The notes: generated by a model not told the origin, from the letters alone. Positions 9,786 to 18,804 are shown, counted from the first letter of the stretch. The stretch: 64,000 nucleotides of DNA from Fulvivirga sp. M361 (GCF_007097395.1 NZ_VKDC01000014.1:124001-188000), one strand, 5' to 3'. Numbers and translations: made by a program.

Positions 9786-10331
9786 ATGGGGACAGATAGA
9801 ACTTTTAGCACGCTACTAATTTTAAGATGCCAGGAAGGAGACCGGCAAGCATTTGAGTTACTTGTAAAGCGATGGCACAGAAAATTTCTTGGATTTGCCT
9901 TCAAGCTACTCAAGGACCAATCTATTGCAGCTGACATTACCCAAGACAGTTGGACAACCATTCTCAAACGGCTAAACTCTCTCAAAGACCCTGAAAAATT
10001 CGATTCCTGGGCGTATCGAATTTTGCATAACAATGCCATGGATTGGCTAAGGAAAAACAAAAAAGAACGCGACTCCATAAAAGGTTTGGCTGAAGAGCCT
10101 CAGGACAATGACGAAAATTCAACACCGGTTAAGATAGTAAGGCAATTACTTAAGAAATTACCAGAAAAAGAGCGTTTAATTCTCTCTCTTTTTTACCTGG
10201 AAGGACACAAAATACACGAGATTTCAACCATTCTAAATATTCCTCCGGGTACAGTTAAGTCAAGAATATTTTACGCCAGAGAACATTTAAAGAAAAAATA
10301 TAAGGAGGTGAACTATGAAAACATCAAATGA
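9786..10331 (+). CDS. ECF-type RNA polymerase sigma-70 factor
   Basis: A 181-residue sigma factor with region 2 (about 12-80: ADITQDSWTTILKRL, then DSWAYRILHNNAMDWLR) and region 4 (about 115-170: LPEKERLILSLFYLEG, then the helix-turn-helix HEISTILNIPPGTVKSRIF). It directs RNA polymerase to a specific promoter set, which cannot be inferred here. Its 3' end overlaps the next gene by 17 bp, the usual arrangement for an ECF sigma and its regulator. An inverted repeat sits immediately upstream. Confidence 0.92.
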   Translation: MGTDRTFSTLLILRCQEGDRQAFELLVKRWHRKFLGFAFKLLKDQSIAADITQDSWTTILKRLNSLKDPEKFDSWAYRILHNNAMDWLRKNKKERDSIKGLAEEPQDNDENSTPVKIVRQLLKKLPEKERLILSLFYLEGHKIHEISTILNIPPGTVKSRIFYAREHLKKKYKEVNYENIK

Positions 10332-10716
10332 AGAAATCGATCAAATTATTCACGACGCTTTGAGTGAAGAAGAAGCAGCGTTCTACGACCAGCTTGGGGA
10401 GCAATCGTTAATAGAAAGTACTTTTATGGTATACAAAGGCCGCAATAAATGGATTTCAGTAATTGTAACCATTTTTGGCGTACTATTCTTTGTAGCGTTT
10501 GTATATGCTACTGTTATATTCTTTCAATCCGATGATATCAAAACCATGTTACGCTGGATGGCTATTGGTTTTGCCAGTTTGGGCGCTAACCAAATCATAA
10601 AGTTATGGCATTGGTTACAGGTAGATAAGAATGTGATACTGCGCGAAATGAAACGACTGGAGTTCCAGATATCAGTGCTGGCCACTGCGATAAACAAAAA
10701 ATCCGGGAAGGACTGA
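10315..10716 (+). CDS. Small membrane protein, DUF6768-like, probable partner of the ECF sigma factor
   Basis: 133 residues. The soluble N-terminus begins with NEEIDQIIHDALSEEEAAFY, then come two hydrophobic segments (about 44-68 and 80-98), then a charged amphipathic helix (about 105-130). The composition resembles proteins labelled DUF6768 that follow ECF sigma genes in Bacteroidetes. It overlaps the sigma gene by 17 bp and has an unusually good ribosome-binding site for this genome (AAGGAGGTGA, about 5 bp from the ATG), so it is translated strongly and probably coupled. An anti-sigma or membrane-tethering role is inferred from position only. Confidence 0.7.
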   Translation: MKTSNEEIDQIIHDALSEEEAAFYDQLGEQSLIESTFMVYKGRNKWISVIVTIFGVLFFVAFVYATVIFFQSDDIKTMLRWMAIGFASLGANQIIKLWHWLQVDKNVILREMKRLEFQISVLATAINKKSGKD

Positions 10717-10728
10717 TCTCCCCGGATT
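10700..10728 (-). terminator. Intrinsic terminator of the dxr-rseP operon
   Basis: AATCCGGG (10700-10707) pairs with CCCGGATT (10721-10728). Read on the minus strand, the hairpin is followed by TTTTTTG, as in a Rho-independent terminator. It begins 6 bp past the rseP stop. On the plus strand the hairpin overlaps the end of the DUF6768-like gene but lacks a T-tract. Confidence 0.7.
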
Positions 10729-10734
10729 CGTTAC

Positions 10735-12078
10735 TTAGTTTAATCCGAAAAGGTCCTTTATGAACTCTATTTTGAATATATCATTGAAGATGATGAACAC
10801 CATCAGCAGGAGTAAAAACACCATACCTACTTTTTGAGCAGATTCCAGGAAACCGTCAGAAGGTTTTTTACCTGAAATGATCTCATAAGATAAAAACATC
10901 ACATGGCCGCCATCCAGCGCAGGTATAGGCAGTAAATTCATAAATGCTAATACCATAGAAAGTAATCCGGTCATTCTCCAAAAGCGCTGCCAATCCCAGG
11001 TCCCTCCGTAGGCCTTGGCAATACCTATAGGCCCTGAAAGTGATTTTGTTACCGATAATTCTCCACTGAACATCTTACCAAATGCCTTAATTTGAAGAAA
11101 GACAATACCAAATGCTCTTTGTGTTCCTATGGTAATAGATTGACCCAGATCATAGTTAATCGTACTTTCATCAAAGTCCAGTGCCGGAATGTAACCTATT
11201 ATAGTATCATTTTTAAAATACTCATTGAATGTTAGTATTTCATCACCTCGCTGAACTTTCAGATGAATAGAGTCCTGGTCATATCCCTTGAGTTTTTTAA
11301 TAACTTCATCCTGGAAGGCCACTTTTGTACCCGATATCTCCAGGATCCGGTCACCTTCGGTAATACCAACTCTTTCTGCCAATGTATTTTCTCCTACCTT
11401 ACCAACTACTGATGCAAAACGAGGAAATATAAACCTGGCCATAGCATCTTCGTCATTCAGGTTCTCTATGAAGTTCCCTGGTATCTGGACATCCACCAGC
11501 TTACCATCCCGCTCTACTGTGTAGTATGCGTCATCCGCCAGAAACACCTTCCCATCAATCAGATCCTGAAAATCATCAAATTCCTGCCCGTTGATCTTCA
11601 CTATCTTATCACCGGTTTTTAAACCAATTTCCTCCGCCAGTTCATAGGCTACAATACCACCTTTAGCATTAACGGCATCTTTTGAAATATAAGTGTCTCC
11701 AAAAATGTAGGTCAGGGAAATGAAGATAATTACGCCTGTGATCACATTAACAATGATACCTCCAAGCATCACAATAAGACGCTGCCATGCTGGCTTAGCC
11801 CGGAATTCATATTCTTTTGGTGGCTCTTTCATGGCTTCCGTATCCAGTGATTCATCAATCATTCCAGAGATCTTCACAAACCCTCCTAAAGGAATGGCGC
11901 TCAAAGCGTACTCTGTTTCTCCCCACTTAAAACTGAATAGTTTGGGTGGGAATCCAATGCTAAATTGCTCCACACGCATTCCGAAGGCCTTGGCAGCTAA
12001 TAGGTGCCCCCCTTCATGCAGTCCCACTAAAATTGATAAGCTCAGTATGATCTGAGCCGTCATAACTAGTCCTTCCAT
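10735..12078 (-). CDS. rseP: RseP-family site-2 zinc metalloprotease
   Basis: A 447-residue intramembrane protease of the M50B family. The zinc motif is HEGGH (residues 21-25, HExxH form) in the first membrane helix; a PDZ region occupies about 120-310 and probably contains two copies (GLKTGDKIVKINGQEFDDF and LAERVGITEGDRILEISG). The second active-site motif, MNLLPIPALDGGH, is near residue 380 and transmembrane helices follow. RseP enzymes cleave membrane-bound anti-sigma factors; the ECF/membrane-protein pair just downstream is on the opposite strand and could be a substrate system, but that is speculation. The ATG abuts the dxr stop codon (TAAATG). Confidence 0.92.
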   Translation of the reverse strand: MEGLVMTAQIILSLSILVGLHEGGHLLAAKAFGMRVEQFSIGFPPKLFSFKWGETEYALSAIPLGGFVKISGMIDESLDTEAMKEPPKEYEFRAKPAWQRLIVMLGGIIVNVITGVIIFISLTYIFGDTYISKDAVNAKGGIVAYELAEEIGLKTGDKIVKINGQEFDDFQDLIDGKVFLADDAYYTVERDGKLVDVQIPGNFIENLNDEDAMARFIFPRFASVVGKVGENTLAERVGITEGDRILEISGTKVAFQDEVIKKLKGYDQDSIHLKVQRGDEILTFNEYFKNDTIIGYIPALDFDESTINYDLGQSITIGTQRAFGIVFLQIKAFGKMFSGELSVTKSLSGPIGIAKAYGGTWDWQRFWRMTGLLSMVLAFMNLLPIPALDGGHVMFLSYEIISGKKPSDGFLESAQKVGMVFLLLLMVFIIFNDIFKIEFIKDLFGLN

Positions 12079-13236
12079 TTATTTTATTAATTCTAATGCT
12101 TTTATCCTTGTCTCTTTATTTGTATTCACGTAGTCTTCGTAAGAAGGTTCTTTTATAAAATCAATTTTTGCCATGCATTGTTCCACTAAATCAGACATTT
12201 CAAGAAACCCTAATTTGTCCTTCAGAAATGCCGCTACGGCTATCTCATTGGCAGCATTTAATATACATGGCACGTTACCCGCCTTTCTAAGTGCTTCAAA
12301 CGAAAGTGCAAGGTTACGAAAAGTTTTGGTATCTGGCGGTTCAAATGTTAATGACGGATAGGCCATGAAGTCGAATCTTTCAAAATCTGACTTAAACCGG
12401 TATGGATAGGTCATAGCATACTGGATGGGCAGTTTCATATCCGGGAGCCCCATCTGGGCTTTAATGGCCCCGTCTTCAAACTGTACCATAGAATGAATGA
12501 TGGACTGTGGGTGAACAACAACATCAATCTGTTTCTCACTTAACCCGAACAGCCATTTTGCTTCTATCACTTCCAGCCCCTTATTCATCAATGAGGCGGA
12601 GTCAATGGTGATTTTAGCTCCCATGTCCCAGTTCGGGTGTTTCAGAGCTTGAGCTTTCGTTACTTTTTCCAGGTCTTTTCTCAACTTGCCACGAAAAGGG
12701 CCGCCTGAAGCCGTTAGAATTATTTTCTCCAGTGGATTTTGAAACTCCCCTACTATGCATTGATATATAGCAGAATGTTCAGAATCTACCGGGAGGATAT
12801 TCACGTTCTTTTCTCCGGCGAGTTGAGTAATTAATTCCCCCGCTACCACCAATGTCTCTTTATTCGCCAGGGCAATGTTCTTTCCACTTTCTATCGCCCG
12901 GATCGTTGGTTTTAATCCACTGTAACCGACAAGCGCCGTTAAGACCAGATCAATGGTATCCATTTCTACCACAGAAGCTATGGCTTCTTCACCACTGTAA
13001 ACTTTAATACCATGAGGATCCAGTGCATTGAATACCTGATCGTAGAGACTTTCATTACCAATCACAACTACATTAGGCTTACATGCAATGGCTTGCTGGA
13101 TGAGCAGATCAGCATTATTGCCCGCTGTTAGTACCTCTACTTCAAAATGATCTGAATGTGCATGGATTACTTCCAGCGCTTGTGTACCAATGGAACCGGT
13201 AGATCCCAGAATTGCTATTCTTTTTTTTAACGTCAA
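12079..13236 (-). CDS. dxr: 1-deoxy-D-xylulose 5-phosphate reductoisomerase
   Basis: The 385-residue NADPH-dependent enzyme of the MEP isoprenoid pathway, converting DXP to MEP. The nucleotide-binding motif LGSTGSIGTQ is at residues 10-19; NKETLVVAGELI, the metal-site segment DSEHSAIYQC, LTASGGPFR, HPNWDMGAKITIDSASLMNK and NAANEIAVAAF are all present. Length is normal. The start is TTG at 13236, which overlaps the stop of the upstream reading frame as TTGA; no in-frame ATG precedes the nucleotide-binding motif, so the TTG start appears genuine and translationally coupled. Confidence 0.96.
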   Translation of the reverse strand: MTLKKRIAILGSTGSIGTQALEVIHAHSDHFEVEVLTAGNNADLLIQQAIACKPNVVVIGNESLYDQVFNALDPHGIKVYSGEEAIASVVEMDTIDLVLTALVGYSGLKPTIRAIESGKNIALANKETLVVAGELITQLAGEKNVNILPVDSEHSAIYQCIVGEFQNPLEKIILTASGGPFRGKLRKDLEKVTKAQALKHPNWDMGAKITIDSASLMNKGLEVIEAKWLFGLSEKQIDVVVHPQSIIHSMVQFEDGAIKAQMGLPDMKLPIQYAMTYPYRFKSDFERFDFMAYPSLTFEPPDTKTFRNLALSFEALRKAGNVPCILNAANEIAVAAFLKDKLGFLEMSDLVEQCMAKIDFIKEPSYEDYVNTNKETRIKALELIK

Positions 13237-13703
13237 TCTTCTACACTTTTTAGTTTTTCATAGTAGTCCATGACCTGAATAAGCCCTTCAATCGTATTGG
13301 TCTTAATTGCATATTCCGAGATGTAGCTCTTAATGTCGTAATAGTTAGATCCTGTTAGCATTGAAATAGCTTTTTTATTCAAAACTTTATAACGCTTACG
13401 TTCTTTTTCTGTTTGACTCTCCTTGAATTTATCTTTGTCGTTGTATTTATAATATGTCTGTTCAGTAGCTCCCTGATACCTGGTCGAGTAAAAGTATTCT
13501 CTGGAAACTGATTTTTTTCCTTCCATGTAGAGAATAATTCCATGGCCCGGATTAGCTATATAAATTTTCTCATAAACCTTTTCAACCAAGTTCTCATTCC
13601 AAAACAAGTCTTCATTCAAAATACTACTATTCGTCGGATGCATATTAGCTTTTTTTAACGATGGCACTAAAGTATTTCTAGTTTCGGTTTTCATATAGTG
13701 CAA
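13233..13703 (-). pseudogene. C-terminal part of a secreted protein split by a frameshift
   Basis: The ~150 codons ending at TGA 13233 have no credible start; the reading frame simply continues from the preceding gene (13712-14068). If one T is restored in the run at 13731-13735 (minus-strand TTTTT to TTTTTT), the upstream frame reads on as RYFFEKGSVVILSLHYMK and joins this segment without a stop, giving a secreted protein of about 277 residues. The sequence is rich in Lys, Tyr and Glu and has no motif I recognise. The last bases overlap the dxr start. Either a real mutation, a slippage site or a sequencing error. Confidence 0.7.
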
Positions 13704-13711
13704 CGATAAAA

Positions 13712-14068
13712 TTACAACTGACCCCTTTTCAAAAAGTACCTTAAAAAAACCGCACCTTGACGTCCTGTCCCGTGTATATCATAGGGTAAAGAATAAAAAG
13801 TGGCCAGAGTAGCACCTAATGTATCTTTAAATTTAAAATATTGTACTTCTTCAGGATTATATGTTTCTAAGGAATCATTTTTCAAAGTAACTATATTCAT
13901 TATGAAATTATAATTCAATTGACCATACCGCATATCTCCATTCGAAAGTTGTACCTCCCCATCATGCCAAATTGCCGCTTCAGTATTAAAGTTTTTATAC
14001 TGACAAAAAGTACTGCTAGTGATGGAACACACAGCTAAAAAGGTAATCAATACCTTCAAGTTAATCAT
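13712..14068 (-). CDS. N-terminal part of a secreted protein of unknown function (frameshifted)
   Basis: 118 codons: a signal peptide (about 1-22, ending STFCQ) followed by a beta-rich segment with a WHDGEVQLSNGDMRYGQLNY pattern, seen in many uncharacterised Bacteroidetes exported proteins. The frame ends at TAA after LKRGQL, far shorter than expected, and the rest of the protein is in the -1 frame (13233-13703). The start ATG overlaps the GH3 stop (ATGA, 14065-14068), so the gene is coupled within the GH3-dxr-rseP operon. Confidence 0.7.
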   Translation of the reverse strand: MINLKVLITFLAVCSITSSTFCQYKNFNTEAAIWHDGEVQLSNGDMRYGQLNYNFIMNIVTLKNDSLETYNPEEVQYFKFKDTLGATLATFYSLPYDIHGTGRQGAVFLRYFLKRGQL

Positions 14069-15561
14069 ATCACAAACCTTAATAGTTTTTCGGCTATCCT
14101 CCTGTCATTCGCCAGGCGCGGGACCTTATTTTGTCCACCGAGCTTCCCCTGTGATTTCATATATTCAACAAATGCATTTCTTCTGAGCGGGACAACTTTA
14201 AGACATCTCAATACGCTGCCTGATATAAGATCATCGTAATAGACATTTAATCGTCTGAGCTGCAAATCTAACTCTTTTTCAAATGCCTTCAAATCATTGG
14301 GAGGCTGTGCAAATTCCACATACCATTCATGCAACGGAAGTCCGTCTCGCGGGGTCACATTTGGGGCCACAGAAAATTCAGTAAGCTCTACTTCTGAATG
14401 TTTGTCAGAAGCATACTTCATAGCTCTCTCCACCTCTTCTCCTATTACATGTTCACCAAACGCCGATATGAAGTGCTTTATCCTCCCTGTAACCAATAAA
14501 CGATAGGGGTCTTTCGAAACGAATTTGACAGTATCTCCAATAGAATATCCCCATAAACCAGCATTGCTATTGATGATCAAAGCATAATTAATATCCAATT
14601 CCACTTCTTCAATAGTCAATCGGACCGGATTCTCTTCGAAATATTCACTAACCGGTATGAATTCGAAAAATATGCCGGAATTCAACAGCATTAACAAACC
14701 CTCCTCAGTCTGTGTATCCTGGTAGGCAATGAATCCTTCTGAAGCCGGATAAGTTTCTATAGCATCTATTTTTTTACCAATTGATTCATAGAGCCTGGCC
14801 CGGTAGGGTTCAAAATTCACTCCGCCATATACGAATAATGAAAAATTCGGAAAAACATCCATTATTTTTTTATTCACCCGCTCGGTAATGTGGTCAAAAT
14901 ACATTTGTACCCAAGGTGGGATACCGGAAATAAGCGTCATATCCTGTGGCAGTGTTTCATCTATGACCTTCTCAAGTTTCTCCTCCCAGTCGTCTATACA
15001 GTTTGTGACATAGCTGGGCATTTGATTGCCTCTCAGGTATCTCGGAACATGATGATTAACAATACCGGAAAGACGGCCGGTTTTAATACCCGCTGTATCG
15101 GTAAGTTCCGGGCTTCCGGACAGAAATATGAGTTTACCGTCCAGAAATTTGGCATTTCCTGTTTCGTGGATGTAGCTAAGCAGGGCATTACGAGCACTGT
15201 TGATATGATTAGGTATTGATTCTTTGGTAACAGGAATGTATTTAATACCGGAGGTAGTCCCTGAAGTCTTGGAAAAATACGCCGGTATGCCCGGCCATAA
15301 GACATCAGCTTTTCCTTCAAGAAGTTGTTTTATCCATGGTTTAAGACCTTCATAATCACGAATAGGTACATTTCTTTTAAAATCATCGTAATTTTGTATT
15401 GAAGAAAAATTATGCTCTCTGCCAAAAACCGTATTACGCGCTTTTTTAACCAGATGCTGAAATGTAAGTTGTTGATATTTTACGGACTGCAAGGACCATT
15501 TTCTGGTATCATTGGCTATGTAGGAAGCAAACGGCTTACCTAGTACTGATCGAAATCCCAT
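14065..15561 (-). CDS. GH3-family acyl-adenylate-forming protein
   Basis: A 498-residue protein of the GH3 (auxin-responsive promoter) family, part of the adenylate-forming superfamily. The phosphate-binding segment YFSKTSGTTSGIKYIPVT lies near residues 94-112; downstream are the ANL-type blocks VYGGVNFEPYR, AIETYPASEGFIAYQ and LLVTGRIKHFISAFGEHV. Plant GH3 enzymes conjugate amino acids to acyl hormones; the bacterial substrates are unknown. It is first in an operon with the frameshifted secreted protein, dxr and rseP. A -7 box lies only 5 bp upstream of its ATG. Confidence 0.85.
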   Translation of the reverse strand: MGFRSVLGKPFASYIANDTRKWSLQSVKYQQLTFQHLVKKARNTVFGREHNFSSIQNYDDFKRNVPIRDYEGLKPWIKQLLEGKADVLWPGIPAYFSKTSGTTSGIKYIPVTKESIPNHINSARNALLSYIHETGNAKFLDGKLIFLSGSPELTDTAGIKTGRLSGIVNHHVPRYLRGNQMPSYVTNCIDDWEEKLEKVIDETLPQDMTLISGIPPWVQMYFDHITERVNKKIMDVFPNFSLFVYGGVNFEPYRARLYESIGKKIDAIETYPASEGFIAYQDTQTEEGLLMLLNSGIFFEFIPVSEYFEENPVRLTIEEVELDINYALIINSNAGLWGYSIGDTVKFVSKDPYRLLVTGRIKHFISAFGEHVIGEEVERAMKYASDKHSEVELTEFSVAPNVTPRDGLPLHEWYVEFAQPPNDLKAFEKELDLQLRRLNVYYDDLISGSVLRCLKVVPLRRNAFVEYMKSQGKLGGQNKVPRLANDRRIAEKLLRFVI

Positions 15562-15566
15562 AAGAA

Positions 15567-15574
15567 CAAAAATA
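15567..15574 (-). promoter_or_regulatory. -7 box 5 bp from the GH3 start codon
   Basis: Minus-strand TATTTTTG fits TAnnTTTG. The last base is 5 bp from the ATG at 15561, so transcription would begin at or next to the start codon. No clear -33 TTTG is seen. Confidence 0.45.
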
Positions 15575-15632
15575 TAAAATCATTGAGCGGAATTCAGGAA
15601 TTAAGAAACTCCTTTTTGTAATCATCGTTGTA

Positions 15633-15640
15633 TAATTTTG
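15633..15640 (+). promoter_or_regulatory. Candidate -7 box for htrA
   Basis: TAATTTTG matches TAnnTTTG. The likely transcription start near 15646 argues against the TTG at 15628 and for the ATG at 15664 as the htrA start; AGAGG lies between. The -33 region is poor. Confidence 0.45.
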
Positions 15641-15663
15641 AAAATAAACAAAGAGGCAGATAT

Positions 15664-17151
15664 ATGAGAAGGACGATTCAAGTTATAGTCATTGGTTTTC
15701 TATCCGGGCTGGCCGGTTCTTACACTTTTCAAAAGTTAAGCGATAAACCTTCGAAAGAAGTATCAAACAATGATTCTACACTATTAGTCAAAAACAACTA
15801 CAAACCATCCGATCATACTTCAGTTGACTATTCAAGTAATCTACCAGGTCGAGCATCTAAGGCCAATGACCTTCTTGAAGTAGATTTTGTCAATGCATCC
15901 GAAGTGAGTACCAAAAGTGTGGTATTTATCAAAAATATTTCCGAGCGTTATTATCGAAGAAGTTATCTGGACTGGTTCTTTGATGTAAATCCCGGAGGTC
16001 AGACCCAGGTAAGTACAGGGTCGGGGGTTATTTTCTCCAAAGACGGCTATATTGTTACCAATAATCATGTGGTGCAGGACGCCGAACGTATAGAAGTAGA
16101 TTATAATCGGCAAACCTACGAAGCCACGCTCATAGGCACTGACCCTTCTACAGACCTGGCTGTTCTGAAAATTGAAGTTGATGGTCTCCCTTCCATTCCG
16201 ATCGGAAGTAGTAAAAATCTCTCCATTGGTGAATGGGTCATTGCGGTAGGTAACCCGTTCAACCTTACTTCTACAGTGACGGCTGGAATTGTAAGTGCCA
16301 AAGGTCGGGAAATCAATATCCTTCAGGGTAAATTTCCCATTGAATCATTTATTCAAACCGATGCCGCTATTAATCCAGGCAATAGTGGTGGAGCGCTTGT
16401 AAATAGAAAAGGTGAGCTAGTAGGTATTAATACAGCCATATTATCCAAAACAGGCTCTTATGCCGGCTATGGTTTCGCTGTACCTGTAGATATCGTTAAA
16501 AAAATAGTAGGCGATCTAATTGAATATGGCGAGGTTCAAAAAGCGTTTTTTGGTGGAGAAGTTTCTGACTATAATGCTTCTATTGCAGAAAGGTTAGACC
16601 TGAAACTTGATAGTGATAATATACGTGGTGTATTACTTTCCTACGTTCAGACAGATGGAGCAGCCGCTAAAGCCGGAATGGAAGAAGGTGATATCATAGT
16701 GAGCATAGAAAATGAGTTGATCAACAGTCGCAGTCAATTTGAAGAAGAATTGAGTTACCATTCACCAGGGGATAAAATAAGTGTCTCTTATCAAAGGAAT
16801 GGCAAGAATTATACCTCTCAAATAGTACTTACCAACCGGGAAGGTACAACAGGTATTTTAAAGCGTGAGATCTTTACATCAGAATCTCTTGGCGCTAAAT
16901 TCGAAATCGTACCAAAGGTAGAACGGGACATTCTTAAAATTGACTATGGCGTGCGTGTGTTCAACATTGAAAACGGCCTGATAAAAAGGATTGGGATCAA
17001 TGAAGACTTTGTAATAACCGATATTAATAGAAATGCGATCAAAGACCCTCAAAAATTAGTGGAAATCCTGGAAAGAATACGCGGTAGGGTGATTATAGAA
17101 GGGGTGAACAGCAAGGGCCGTGAAGGGTATTACTCATTTTATTTAAGATAG
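15664..17151 (+). CDS. HtrA/Deg-family periplasmic serine protease
   Basis: 495 residues from ATG 15664, with an N-terminal membrane anchor (about 5-21). The trypsin-like domain has the catalytic triad His135 (VTNNHVV), Asp164 (DPSTDLAVLKI) and Ser241 (NPGNSGGALVN). At least one PDZ domain follows at about 290-390 (GAAAKAGMEEGDIIVSIENE) and a divergent second region at about 400-495 ends the protein. Deg proteases degrade or refold damaged envelope proteins. The promoter and start suggest a single gene, with the DinB-like gene 5 bp downstream. Confidence 0.92.
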   Translation: MRRTIQVIVIGFLSGLAGSYTFQKLSDKPSKEVSNNDSTLLVKNNYKPSDHTSVDYSSNLPGRASKANDLLEVDFVNASEVSTKSVVFIKNISERYYRRSYLDWFFDVNPGGQTQVSTGSGVIFSKDGYIVTNNHVVQDAERIEVDYNRQTYEATLIGTDPSTDLAVLKIEVDGLPSIPIGSSKNLSIGEWVIAVGNPFNLTSTVTAGIVSAKGREINILQGKFPIESFIQTDAAINPGNSGGALVNRKGELVGINTAILSKTGSYAGYGFAVPVDIVKKIVGDLIEYGEVQKAFFGGEVSDYNASIAERLDLKLDSDNIRGVLLSYVQTDGAAAKAGMEEGDIIVSIENELINSRSQFEEELSYHSPGDKISVSYQRNGKNYTSQIVLTNREGTTGILKREIFTSESLGAKFEIVPKVERDILKIDYGVRVFNIENGLIKRIGINEDFVITDINRNAIKDPQKLVEILERIRGRVIIEGVNSKGREGYYSFYLR

Positions 17152-17156
17152 TTCAG

Positions 17157-17624
17157 ATGACGCAGCACTTTAAATACTTAAGGACCATTCGAGCAAATTT
17201 GTTAAAGGCAAGCGATAACCTTAGCCTGGAGGAACTCAATAAAATACCTCAGGGGTTTAACAATAACATGATATGGAACCTGGGGCATATCGTTTCTACC
17301 TATAACAACTTAATCTATAAACTGTCAGGTTTACCAGGACATGTAGACCCAAGTTTCGTGCAACGCTATCAAAAAGGGTCGGCTCCTGACCCAAAAACAC
17401 CTGTCGGCCAGGCGGATGTTGACTACATAAAAAACAGCATAACACAATTTGTTGACCTTACAGAAGACGATTACGAATCAGGCGCCTTTGATTCTTTCAA
17501 AGAATATCAAACCAGTTTTGGCGTTATTCTTCAATCAGTGGAAGATGCCATAATTTTTAACAATGTGCATGAAGGCTTACATCTTGGCTATACCATGGCC
17601 TTAAAAAAGGCTGTCCGCGCTTAA
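17157..17624 (+). CDS. DinB-superfamily protein
   Basis: A 155-residue four-helix-bundle protein. The conserved histidines of the DinB/YfiT fold are visible: His in MIWNLGHIVSTYNNL (about residue 43) and the pair in NVHEGLHLGYT (about 137 and 141), which bind a divalent metal in this superfamily. Members include bacillithiol or mycothiol transferases and DNA-damage-induced proteins of unknown role; the exact activity is unknown. It follows htrA by 5 bp and is probably co-transcribed. Confidence 0.8.
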   Translation: MTQHFKYLRTIRANLLKASDNLSLEELNKIPQGFNNNMIWNLGHIVSTYNNLIYKLSGLPGHVDPSFVQRYQKGSAPDPKTPVGQADVDYIKNSITQFVDLTEDDYESGAFDSFKEYQTSFGVILQSVEDAIIFNNVHEGLHLGYTMALKKAVRA

Positions 17625-17636
17625 AGTTTATCTGAT

Positions 17637-18701
17637 TTGATCCGGAGGTTCCCTAAAAAAAAAGCTATTTCAGTGACCATTCTTATGGTCAGTATTTTTT
17701 GTTATGTAGGAGTCAAAGTTCCTCCTGAGCTATTTTGGCCTGCTTCTGTATTAGGATATATCATTCCTTTGGTTATCGCCTTGAATCTAATTTTTCTTGC
17801 GCTTTATGTCCTTTTAAAAAAGAAATTATTTTGGTATCACATCATTGCGCTTATCTTTTTATCTCCTTTCATTTTAATGTCGTACCGCATTGGCAATACG
17901 AGCCAGCCAGAGGTTAAGGAAAGCTTCAAAGTACTGAGTCTGAACGCCAAATTATTTCGAAAGCCAGGTTCATATGAAGAGTTTTCAAGTGAAATGATTG
18001 ACTGGTTTATGGACGAAAGTTCAGATATAAAGTGTATCCAGGAATTTAGTTACAACCCAGGTTATCAGCGGATCAGTATAATTAGCAAAATGCAGGAAAA
18101 GGGATATCATCATTTCAACTATGAGCTTAATTTGATCAACCGTCCCGGCTTGGCCATATTTAGTCGCCACCCTATATTGTACGCAGGTGTAATTGATGAT
18201 CGTGATAGTACAAATGTTAACAAATGCATTTATGCTGATATCAACATTAACGCTGATACTGTAAGGATCTATAATGTGCATCTACGTTCAATGCACATAG
18301 ATCTTTCCGATTACAGCGAAATGCGAAGCCTGGGTAGAAAAGCTTTCCTGCTTACCAAGAAGCTGGGACGTGGCGCACGGAAAAGAAGTAAGCAAATAGA
18401 CGACCTGATCACTCACGCCAATGCCTCACCTTACCCTGTGATCATATGCGGTGATTTTAATGAAATACCTTATTCATACAATTATTTTGAAATGCGCAGC
18501 TTCTATCAAAATGCTTTTGAAGAAAAAGGGGAAGGCTTCGGATTTACCTTTAATTCTGATATTTTACCTATAAGGATCGATCATCAATTTTATGGGAGTG
18601 GAATTAATCTTATGAGCTTTCGTACAAATAGAAATATCACCTGGTCAGACCATTTTCCATTACAGGGGGTTTATTCTTTAGAAGGACCTCTCCATTTATA
18701 A
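17637..18701 (+). CDS. Membrane-anchored endonuclease/exonuclease/phosphatase-family protein
   Basis: 354 residues. Three hydrophobic helices (about 8-30, 34-56, 62-82) are followed by an EEP domain (about 95-350): KVLSLNAKLF at the metal-binding Asn, CIQEFS with the catalytic Glu, YNVHLRSMH, VIICGDFNEIPYS with the GDFN motif, and SDHFPL with the C-terminal Asp-His. The substrate (nucleic acid, lipid or phosphoester) cannot be told. The start is TTG at 17637, because the next ATG (17685) would cut into the first helix. It follows the DinB-like gene by 12 bp. Confidence 0.82.
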   Translation: MIRRFPKKKAISVTILMVSIFCYVGVKVPPELFWPASVLGYIIPLVIALNLIFLALYVLLKKKLFWYHIIALIFLSPFILMSYRIGNTSQPEVKESFKVLSLNAKLFRKPGSYEEFSSEMIDWFMDESSDIKCIQEFSYNPGYQRISIISKMQEKGYHHFNYELNLINRPGLAIFSRHPILYAGVIDDRDSTNVNKCIYADININADTVRIYNVHLRSMHIDLSDYSEMRSLGRKAFLLTKKLGRGARKRSKQIDDLITHANASPYPVIICGDFNEIPYSYNYFEMRSFYQNAFEEKGEGFGFTFNSDILPIRIDHQFYGSGINLMSFRTNRNITWSDHFPLQGVYSLEGPLHL

Positions 18702-18714
18702 TTTGATCGTATCA

Positions 18715-18732
18715 ACAGTTTATTGAAACTGT
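18715..18732. repeat. Inverted repeat before the LytS-type kinase gene
   Basis: ACAGTTT (18715-18721) and AAACTGT (18726-18732) form a perfect 7-bp inverted repeat with a 4-bp loop. No T-tract follows. It could end the EEP transcript or bind a regulator of the kinase gene. Confidence 0.4.
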
Positions 18733-18804
18733 CTGCAATGTAATCCTGATCATCTGATCATTCCATGAATACAGTAGTTGGAATTATTAAATTTGTCAGC
18801 TACT

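Noticed and set aside
13720-13740. Programmed -1 frameshift in the secreted-protein gene
   Set aside because: The run does not fit a standard X-XXY-YYZ slippery heptamer and no downstream stimulatory hairpin is clear; a simple indel is more likely, though slippage is not excluded.
15628-15663. TTG 15628 as the htrA start
   Set aside because: It lies upstream of or inside the probable promoter box at 15633; ATG 15664 begins the membrane anchor.
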